From contig JAVERU010000120.1 of the NCBI GenBank assembly GCA_034006965.1, forward strand, positions 1 to 9,476: a stretch of 9,476 nucleotides of DNA, given 5' to 3'. The position numbers were made by a program, and so were the translations under genes. The stretch comes from Perlabentimonas sp034006965 (GTDB lineage Bacteria > Bacteroidota > Bacteroidia > Bacteroidales > Tenuifilaceae). Of this stretch, positions 1 to 5,353 are shown piece by piece (the first letter of the stretch is position 1; each line of letters opens with the position of its first letter). The notes below the pieces were generated by a model. It was not told the origin of the DNA. It was given only the letters and a program-made list of their open reading frames with translations, and did not search any database.

Positions 1-222
1 TTACTGCCCAGCAGCCAAGGACTGGGCATCGGTAAAGCACTGACCCAAGCCTGTTTAGTTTTTGCCCAAGAGCAAGGCTATCAACAGTGTTATTTAGATA
101 CCTTAAGCAGCATGCAAAGCGCCATTGGTTTATATGAGAAGCTAGGCTTTACTCATCTTAAGCAACCTTTGGCTGGCACCCTGCACAGCGGGTGTGATGT
201 GTGGATGCTTAAAATATTATAA
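1..222 (+). CDS. GNAT family N-acetyltransferase, C-terminal fragment
   Basis: This is the last 73 codons of a gene that begins before the window; frame 1 is open from the first base to a TAA stop at 220-222. The fragment carries the acetyl-CoA pyrophosphate-binding loop of GNAT enzymes as QGLGIGKAL (residues about 6-14 of the visible part), matching the Q/R-x-x-G-x-G/A motif. This is followed by a helix, and then by the typical motif B region SAIGLYEKLGF, in which the Tyr of LYEKLGF is the usual general-acid position. The family transfers an acetyl group from acetyl-CoA to an amine. The acceptor-recognition half lies outside the window, so the substrate cannot be named. The gene has the same orientation as the TRAP operon, but 291 bp separates them and no link is evident. 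No good terminator follows it: only 4-bp arms AGCG/CGCT at 223-241 without a T-run. Confidence 0.88.
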   Translation, partial: LLPSSQGLGIGKALTQACLVFAQEQGYQQCYLDTLSSMQSAIGLYEKLGFTHLKQPLAGTLHSGCDVWMLKIL

Positions 223-308
223 AGCGCTGTACAGGTACGCTCTTGCTATATACCTAATGTCTATTCTCTACCGCAATCCACTATTGCTAATCAGTTCGAT
301 CTAAAACT

Positions 309-320
309 TAGCCTAGGCTA
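309..320. repeat. 12-bp perfect palindrome upstream of the TRAP operon
   Basis: TAGCCTAGGCTA is its own reverse complement. It lies about 190 bp upstream of the receptor start and about 90 bp upstream of the best promoter candidate. It could be a dimeric regulator site, but a single palindrome of this length can occur by chance and I recognise no regulator consensus. Confidence 0.35.
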
Positions 321-407
321 CACAAATAACAATAACAGCCTAACTGTAAGAACTAGCCATAAGTCACTGAAAACAGCCATTGTGTGTGGTCTTTTACTTA
401 TTTGTGC

Positions 408-437
408 TTGATACTTAGTTTTACCCAGCAATATCAA
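408..437 (+). promoter_or_regulatory. Candidate sigma70 promoter for the TRAP-TAXI operon
   Basis: The -35 candidate TTGATA (408-413) matches 5 of 6 consensus bases. An 18-bp spacer leads to TATCAA (432-437), which matches only 4 of 6. Transcription from here would give a leader of about 70 nt. TTGATA and TATCAA are also reverse complements of each other, so the pair could be a regulator half-site pair instead of, or as well as, a promoter. The leader also holds a small hairpin at 455-473 (GCAAT/ATTGC core with a 5-nt loop). This is the best candidate I see in 223-513, but the -10 match is weak. Confidence 0.3.
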
Positions 438-513
438 TTATTAGCTCGTGCGATGGGCAATAATTCATTGCTCCGTGACTTACAGCTATAAAAATCAAGG
501 TAGGCATACTCTT

Positions 514-1548
514 ATGAAATATACTCCAGCTAAGCTCGTCCTCTCCAGCCTTTGCTTTTCCCTCTTATTAACCGCGTGCTCATCTGAAGAAGAGCCTGCT
601 AAAGCCCCTGCTACATCAGCAAATCAAGCAGCCTCCAGCGCGCCAGCCATAGCAACGGTTGCCGCCGATAAAATGCAAACACGCTTTGTCACTATTGCTA
701 CGGGCGGTGCATCAGGCCCTTACAATATTATCGCAACCACCTTGGGTGAGATTTATCACAAGGCCTATGGCGTCAACTCTAAAACCCAAACCACCGGCGC
801 ATCAGTTGAAAATATTAATCTGATGAACCAAAACAAAGTGGAAATGGCGTTTGTGATGAGTGATGTACTGAGCGATGCCTTAGCTGGCAGCAACAGTTTT
901 AAAAACAAAATTGACAACGTGCAACAGCTTGCTGCGCTCTACCCTAACTACGTACAAGTCGTAACCTCGAAGAGTTCTGGTATCAAAACCTTAGCCGACT
1001 TACGCGGTAAGCGTATCGCAGTCGGTGCACAAAACTCAGGCGTGGAAGTGAACGCGCGCAATATTCTAGACGGCCATGGCATTACCTATAACGACATTAA
1101 AGTTGACTATTTAGGCTACGCTGAAGCAGCTGACGCACTAAAAGGCGGCAAACTGGATGCGGCATTCCTCACCAGTGGTCTGCCTAATGCGTCACTCTTA
1201 GAGTTAGAGCAAGGCTTTGATCTGCAATTGGTGTCTATTTTGCCAGACAACGTTGCCAATATTGCCAAAGATAAAAGCTACTTTATCGCATTAGAAATCC
1301 CTGCCAACACTTATGGCAATGCAGAAGCCATCCCGACTGCTGCAATTATGAATGCGTTAATTATCAACTCTAACTTAAGTGAAGATGATGGTTACAAACT
1401 GACAAAAGCCTTCTTTGAGAATTTGGATAATCTACGCAATTCTCACCAAGCGATGAAAGATGTCTCACTTGTGCAAGCTCAACAAGGCTTAGTGGCTCCG
1501 CTGCACCCTGGCGCGAAGAAATACTATGCTGAGCAAGCAGCACAATAA
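514..1548 (+). CDS. TAXI family TRAP transporter solute-binding lipoprotein
   Basis: This is the extracytoplasmic receptor of a TRAP transporter of the TAXI class, 344 aa. It binds the substrate in the periplasm and delivers it to the fused permease encoded two genes downstream. I chose ATG 514 over an in-frame ATG at 448. From 514 the protein starts MKYTPAK, has a short hydrophobic stretch, and reaches a lipobox LTAC with Cys22. A start at 448 would add an unlikely 22-residue extension in front of this signal. A weak ribosome site (AAGG, 497-500) lies upstream. After Cys22 comes an Ala/Ser/Pro/Glu-rich linker to about residue 52. The receptor fold then begins with FVTIATGGASGPYNII, followed by TGASVENINLMNQNKVEMAFV and LADLRGKRIAVGAQNSG, all typical of TAXI receptors. 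Ser follows the lipidated Cys, so outer-membrane sorting is predicted by the E. coli +2 rule. TRAP receptors are usually soluble. Characterised TAXI proteins bind small organic acids or amino acids; the ligand here cannot be read from sequence. Confidence 0.93.
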   Translation: MKYTPAKLVLSSLCFSLLLTACSSEEEPAKAPATSANQAASSAPAIATVAADKMQTRFVTIATGGASGPYNIIATTLGEIYHKAYGVNSKTQTTGASVENINLMNQNKVEMAFVMSDVLSDALAGSNSFKNKIDNVQQLAALYPNYVQVVTSKSSGIKTLADLRGKRIAVGAQNSGVEVNARNILDGHGITYNDIKVDYLGYAEAADALKGGKLDAAFLTSGLPNASLLELEQGFDLQLVSILPDNVANIAKDKSYFIALEIPANTYGNAEAIPTAAIMNALIINSNLSEDDGYKLTKAFFENLDNLRNSHQAMKDVSLVQAQQGLVAPLHPGAKKYYAEQAAQ

Positions 1549-2029
1549 GCTGTTGTTCTTTGCACTGAGCGCTATTGTGGCGCTCAGTGCACTAGTGCTA
1601 ACTCGCCCGATTAGGTTTATCCAGTTTGCCAGCACTGACTTGCAGTGTGCGTTGACCTTGCAAACATTTGAGCTGCAATGGATCCACTCTGTGGAAAAAG
1701 AACGCTGGCAAGAAACTTATCAAATCGCAGATCAACAACTCTTGCTCACGACAACGCAATTTAAGACGTTCGGCGCGGGCACACCCAGTAACACCGGTGT
1801 TATCGCCAGCACTGATGGCTGGCTGCATTATAAAATTAAACGTTTACTGCCACGTATACATTGGGTTGTTTCGCGTAATGTTGAATCGACAGTCTTGACT
1901 GAGTTCGGTGAATGGCCGCTTTATCACGACCTTGGCGATTACGCTGAGATTCAGATTCAGGTAATGCAGGTACCCCGCTGGCACTATTTTATCCAGGAGT
2001 CTTGTAATGACTACTTCAAAAAACCTTGA
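1526..2029 (+). CDS. DUF1850 domain protein of the TAXI-TRAP operon
   Basis: This 167-residue protein has one N-terminal hydrophobic segment (about residues 9-26) that looks like a signal anchor or uncleaved signal. A compact domain, probably periplasmic, follows. The domain shows the DUF1850 pattern: FELQWIHSVEKERWQE at about residues 48-63 (W-x-HSVE-x-x-x-W-x-E core) and FKTFGAGTP at about 79-87. DUF1850 genes are commonly found between the TAXI receptor and the fused permease, as here, so an accessory role in this transporter is a reasonable inference, but its biochemical function is unknown. The ATG at 1526 lies inside the receptor gene, giving a 23-bp overlap. Only a weak GAAG-type ribosome site (1515-1520) precedes it, so translation probably depends on ribosomes finishing the receptor gene. 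Its own 3' end overlaps the permease gene by 23 bp. Confidence 0.85.
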   Translation: MLSKQHNKLLFFALSAIVALSALVLTRPIRFIQFASTDLQCALTLQTFELQWIHSVEKERWQETYQIADQQLLLTTTQFKTFGAGTPSNTGVIASTDGWLHYKIKRLLPRIHWVVSRNVESTVLTEFGEWPLYHDLGDYAEIQIQVMQVPRWHYFIQESCNDYFKKP

Positions 2030-4022
2030 TGCGCCGATTGATAGCGCACGACAGGAAGAGTTACTTGAAAAGTTTGATAAAGCTTCGGTTTTGCGCAACT
2101 TCTCAAATAATAAAGTTCGCTACTTTGTCTTTGCTTTAGCCGTTATTTATTCACTTTTTCACCTGTATATCACCTATAACCCACTGCCTGAACTGCTGCA
2201 GCGTAGCGCACACGTCAGCATTGGTTTGTGTTTGATTTTTTTACTCTACCCTGCTGGAAAAAACTCAAGTCGTAGCCAGACCTCATGGTTAGACTGGCTG
2301 TTATTCATTGGCAGTGCAGCCTCTACCACTTATCTTTTTGTTGAATACCAAGACATTGTCACCACCCGTGGCGGTATTCCCAACACTGCAGATATCATCT
2401 TTTCGATGATCAGTGTCGTACTGGTCTTTGAGTCGGCTCGACGCATTATGGGCTGGGGCTTACCAGCACTGGCCTTGGTGTTCTTAGCCTATCCTTTTAT
2501 CAGTGGTTTTGAGTTTATGCCTGACCGTTTAATGACGCGCACCTTTGATCTGGGCGACATTTTTGGGCAAATGTACTTAAAGACTGAAGGTCTGTTCTCA
2601 TCAGCGATTGGTGCGTCAGTAACCTTTATTTTCTTATTTATTTTATTTGGTGCGTTTTTATCAAAGTCAGGCATGGGTCAATTATTTAATGACTTAGCTT
2701 TGGCGCTGGCTGGCCATAAACAAGGTGGCCCGGCAAAAGTAGCAGTTATTTCTAGTGGTTTTATGGGCAGTATTAACGGTACCGCGGTCGCCAATGTGGT
2801 CGGCACTGGTGCGTTTACAATCCCGCTGATGAAAAAAATCGGTTACGATAAAAACTTTGCCGGTGCGGTTGAGGCCAGTGCGTCAGTAGGTGGGCAGATT
2901 TTACCGCCTATTATGGGGGCCAGTGCCTTTATTATGGCGGAAACCACAGGTGTCAGTTACGGCACTATTGCCTTGGCTGCAGTATTACCGGCACTGCTCT
3001 ACTACCTTGGTGTCATAGCTCAGGTGCACTTTCGTGCAGGCCGCGATAATTTAAAAGGTATCCCGAAGGCAGACCTACCCAAAGTCAAAGATGTACTCAA
3101 AGCGCGTGGGCATTTATTACTGCCCATTATTGGCTTGGTCGTACTCTTGTTTAACAATATTCCCGTCAGTTACGCGGCATTTTATACGATTATTCTGACA
3201 ATCATCGTGAGTAGCCTGCGCCAATCAACACGTATGTCGATTGCTGACATTTTTGATGCCCTCGCCGATGGCGCGCGCCAATCTCTGTCCGTGATGGCCG
3301 CCTGTGCCTTGGTCGGTATTATTATTGGTGTGGTCAGTTTAACCAGCTTTGGCAGTGTCCTGACCTCCGCTATTATGAGCGTGGGCGCAGGTTCATTGTT
3401 CTTAACCTTACTGTTTACTATGTTCGCGTCAATGCTACTCGGTATGGGTTTACCCTCGATTCCGGCTTATATCATTACCGCCACCATGGCGGCGCCTGCC
3501 TTAGCAAATTTTAATATTCCGATTCTAGTCGCACATATGTTTGTATTCTATTTTGGTTTGTTCGCCAACATTACACCACCGGTAGCCCTCGCCTCTTTCG
3601 CCGGCGCGGGGATTGCAGGTGGTGACCCGATGAAAACGGGCTTTCAATCTTTGAAATTAGCCTTAGCCGGTTTTATTGTACCCTTTATGTTTGTCTACAA
3701 CCCAGCCATGCTGATGCTCGACACCACTGATGCTTTAATCACCAGCAAAGAGTTCCCTCTGCCTAGTTTTTGGGTGATAGCCAGCGTGACCGCAACGGCA
3801 ATTGTCGGCATTATCGCTTTAAGCGCCGCCGTTGAAGGCTACTTTAAAAGCCAGTTGAATCCCTTAATGCGCATTGTGTTGGCAGTAGGTGCTTTTATGC
3901 TGATTGTTCCAGAGGTGGCCAGCGATGTACTGGGTATTGTGATCGTCGGTTTAGTTGTAGTATGGAATACAATGCAAGCTAAAAAGCTAAATGAGCAAGG
4001 TGTAAAAACCACCTCACTTTAG
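2007..4022 (+). CDS. TRAP transporter fused permease subunit (4TM/12TM, TAXI class)
   Basis: This 671-residue inner-membrane protein combines the small (DctQ-like) and large (DctM-like) TRAP subunits in one chain, as is normal for TAXI systems. It should import the receptor-bound substrate using an ion gradient, Na+ in characterised TRAP transporters. A soluble N-terminus of about 38 residues is followed by many hydrophobic segments. The conserved large-subunit signatures are present twice, as expected from its inverted-repeat architecture. One spans about residues 250-305 (INGTAVANVVGTGAF, IPLMKKIGYDKNFAGAVEAS, GGQILPPIMGASAF) and the other about 476-540 (LGMGLPSIPAYIITATMAAPAL, ANITPPVALASFAGAGIAGGDP). 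The start is well supported: AGGAG at 1995-1999 lies 7 nt before ATG 2007, inside the DUF1850 gene. The C-terminus runs through IVPEVASDVLGIVIVGLVVVW to a charged tail ending at TAG. Part of this tail-coding sequence is repeated just downstream of the gene (see 4046-4062). Confidence 0.95.
   Translation: MTTSKNLDAPIDSARQEELLEKFDKASVLRNFSNNKVRYFVFALAVIYSLFHLYITYNPLPELLQRSAHVSIGLCLIFLLYPAGKNSSRSQTSWLDWLLFIGSAASTTYLFVEYQDIVTTRGGIPNTADIIFSMISVVLVFESARRIMGWGLPALALVFLAYPFISGFEFMPDRLMTRTFDLGDIFGQMYLKTEGLFSSAIGASVTFIFLFILFGAFLSKSGMGQLFNDLALALAGHKQGGPAKVAVISSGFMGSINGTAVANVVGTGAFTIPLMKKIGYDKNFAGAVEASASVGGQILPPIMGASAFIMAETTGVSYGTIALAAVLPALLYYLGVIAQVHFRAGRDNLKGIPKADLPKVKDVLKARGHLLLPIIGLVVLLFNNIPVSYAAFYTIILTIIVSSLRQSTRMSIADIFDALADGARQSLSVMAACALVGIIIGVVSLTSFGSVLTSAIMSVGAGSLFLTLLFTMFASMLLGMGLPSIPAYIITATMAAPALANFNIPILVAHMFVFYFGLFANITPPVALASFAGAGIAGGDPMKTGFQSLKLALAGFIVPFMFVYNPAMLMLDTTDALITSKEFPLPSFWVIASVTATAIVGIIALSAAVEGYFKSQLNPLMRIVLAVGAFMLIVPEVASDVLGIVIVGLVVVWNTMQAKKLNEQGVKTTSL
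3895..3911 (+). repeat. 17-bp direct repeat, copy 1 (inside permease 3' end)
   Basis: TTATGCTGATTGTTCCA encodes part of FMLIVPE near the permease C-terminus. An identical copy lies at 4046-4062, 24 bp past the permease stop. The start-to-start distance is 151 bp. Confidence 0.9.
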
Positions 4023-4045
4023 CACTCAGTGAGCGCTTGTGGGCA

Positions 4046-4062
4046 TTATGCTGATTGTTCCA
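4046..4062 (+). repeat. 17-bp direct repeat, copy 2 (after permease stop)
   Basis: This is an exact copy of 3895-3911. Read in the same codon phase, it opens a 22-codon reading frame (ATG 4048 to TAA 4114-4116). That frame starts MLIVP like the permease tail and then diverges. Further weak matches flank it: GCCAGC-x-AT-x-T follows both copies, with a 6-bp length difference. The best reading is a decayed fragment of a permease 3' end left by duplication or recombination. I do not call the short frame a gene, because no ribosome site is evident. Confidence 0.75.
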
Positions 4063-4065
4063 TCG

Positions 4066-4100
4066 GCTAGGGCTGCCAGCTATCTCGCGAGGGCCCTAGC
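4066..4100. repeat. Inverted repeat in the convergent intergenic region
   Basis: GCTAGGGC (4066-4073) and GCCCTAGC (4093-4100) are perfect 8-bp reverse complements around a 19-nt spacer. No T-run follows on either strand, so it is not a canonical intrinsic terminator. It lies 43 bp after the permease stop, within the decayed permease-tail copy, and could serve as a 3'-end-stabilising hairpin. Confidence 0.5.
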
Positions 4101-4118
4101 GTTGGCAACGCGGTAAGC

Positions 4119-4139
4119 ACTGAAGAAAAATCAGTTTTT
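4119..4139 (+). terminator. Weak intrinsic terminator candidate for the TRAP operon
   Basis: ACTGA (4119-4123) and TCAGT (4131-4135) can pair around a 7-nt A-rich loop, and a run of five T (4135-4139) ends the structure. The stem is only 5 bp and not GC-rich, so termination here would be inefficient. It is the only hairpin plus T-run I see on the + strand after the permease. Confidence 0.3.
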
Positions 4140-4160
4140 ACAAACCATAATGAAGGGTTT

Positions 4161-4192
4161 AATCACACGCGCTCAAAGATGTGTGATTGAGC
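4161..4192. repeat. Two overlapping, mutually exclusive inverted repeats
   Basis: AATCACAC (4161-4168) pairs with GTGTGATT (4181-4188) across a 12-nt loop. GCTCAA (4171-4176) pairs with TTGAGC (4187-4192) across a 10-nt loop. Both pairings are perfect, but they share bases 4187-4188 and interleave, so only one forms at a time (or they form a pseudoknot). The site lies 35-66 nt past the adhesin stop, in its probable 3' untranslated region. Neither strand has a T-run directly after the stems. Confidence 0.45.
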
Positions 4193-4226
4193 TAGTCGTT
4201 GCCTGCTGTAACGCAGTAAACTCGTG

Positions 4227-5339
4227 CTAATAATACAAAAATTGCACAGTCATAATGCCCTTGATTGGTCCAGGGCGATCACTACCCGCATTAGTCGTTT
4301 TAATGTATTTAACAGTATAGTTTTTCTGAACTGAGCTAGCTGCCGATGTTGGGCTTTGGGTAAAGTTAACGGTGGTATCGTTTGTAGCGGGCCCAAAACC
4401 TTCTTGCAACTGCGTGCGCGGCAAAAACTTTAGCGGGTCACCACCACCAACAGGATAGAACTTTAGAGCATATTTAGATGGTGTACTGTCATCGCTGTAC
4501 ACTGTGCGCAAATAATCAGTTAAACCATTCGCAGCCGTGGCATTGTCAAAAAAGTTAACCTTAACATCTAGACCCTCTGGGCAAACCACCGGCCCAACAG
4601 TAATCTCGCCGCCTTGCAGCTCAGTACCTGGACTGTCTAAACTGGACTTACCCACTGCTAACAAAGGGAACACACTGTTCGCATTTCCCAGAACACAACT
4701 GTCCAAAGAAGCTTGTTGCACACTAATATTGAAAATAATAGGTGCGAAAGCAGTTGTACCTAAAGTTGATAAAACATTCCACATTCTATATTCAAAAGTA
4801 CCGATTCTCACACTGATCGGAACTGAAGTCGGTTGCACATCCCCCACTACCTTAAGGGTTGCTTGGACTGCGACTCCAAGTGTCTCCGGGTTGCGGTTAG
4901 CTTGCACTTCAGGGAAAGTGATAGTCGTTGGAGGACTCTTGGTCAGCGGCACCTGTGAAAGGTTATTATCTCCGACCATCAGCTTCATCGCCAAACCGTT
5001 ACCAATATTAAAGTATTCACTGTCACGCCAAGTAAGCGCAGGGTTACTCTGCACAAAACCGAGGTGGTGCTTTGTTAGTGCGCTCAATGTAAAGCCAGTC
5101 AGATTATGACAATCAAAACGCGGACCTGTCGCCGTGACTCCGAGATTATCAACACCCGCAGTAAGCTTAATCCCCGTCACATTGATGGTCAATTTTCCAG
5201 CTTCTTTTCGATTATTAAGAAGACCGTATAGTGTTGTACCTGGCACACACGCTTGAGCCCAGTTCCCAGGATCAATCACAACAGCATAACTGGGCAAAGC
5301 CAGCATCCAACTCAGGCACAAGATTAAATACTTAAACAC
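4227..5339 (-). CDS. Chaperone-usher fimbrial tip adhesin (two-domain)
   Basis: This is the last gene of the fimbrial operon, 370 aa, inferred to be the receptor-binding tip subunit. I place the start at GTG 5339-5337 (MFKYLILCLSWMLALPSYA, a compact Sec signal cut after about residue 19). AAGGA at 5347-5351 lies exactly 7 nt before it. A TTG at 5363 is in frame and would overlap the usher by 10 bp, but it would place charged KKDR residues ahead of the signal and has no better ribosome site. The N-terminal half (about 20-195) has one cysteine pair (QACVPG, FDCHNL) and no lectin family I recognise. The C-terminal half (about 200-370) resembles a pilin domain: SLDSCVLGNANSVFPL, then GPVVCPEGLDVKVNFFDN, then a C-terminal TVQFLYY strand with a penultimate Tyr that the chaperone would cap. 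The length is twice that of a structural pilin, as in FimH/MrkD-type adhesins. The stop is TAG. Confidence 0.85.
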   Translation of the reverse strand: MFKYLILCLSWMLALPSYAVVIDPGNWAQACVPGTTLYGLLNNRKEAGKLTINVTGIKLTAGVDNLGVTATGPRFDCHNLTGFTLSALTKHHLGFVQSNPALTWRDSEYFNIGNGLAMKLMVGDNNLSQVPLTKSPPTTITFPEVQANRNPETLGVAVQATLKVVGDVQPTSVPISVRIGTFEYRMWNVLSTLGTTAFAPIIFNISVQQASLDSCVLGNANSVFPLLAVGKSSLDSPGTELQGGEITVGPVVCPEGLDVKVNFFDNATAANGLTDYLRTVYSDDSTPSKYALKFYPVGGGDPLKFLPRTQLQEGFGPATNDTTVNFTQSPTSAASSVQKNYTVKYIKTTNAGSDRPGPIKGIMTVQFLYY

Positions 5340-5346
5340 AGACCTA

Positions 5347-5351
5347 TCCTT
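5347..5351 (-). promoter_or_regulatory. Ribosome binding site that decides the adhesin GTG start
   Basis: On the - strand this reads AAGGA, 7 nt upstream of GTG 5339 and just past the usher TAA (5356-5354). Its spacing fits the GTG and not the earlier TTG at 5363, which it lies downstream of. Confidence 0.7.
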
Positions 5352-5353
5352 TT

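Noticed and set aside
223..241. Terminator after the acetyltransferase gene
   Set aside because: The arms AGCG/CGCT are only 4 bp and no T-run follows.
448..513. 22-residue N-terminal extension of the TRAP receptor from ATG 448
   Set aside because: It would put a hydrophilic extension ahead of a complete lipoprotein signal. The start at 514 fits signal architecture and family length better.
4048..4116. 22-codon open frame MLIVP... downstream of the permease
   Set aside because: It is better explained as a decayed copy of the permease tail; there is no ribosome site and its sequence is compositionally unlike a designed peptide.
4537..5109. 190-codon open frame on the + strand opposite the adhesin gene
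   Set aside because: It is antisense to a well-supported adhesin, lacks a recognisable domain or ribosome site, and reads as a shadow of the opposite-strand codons.
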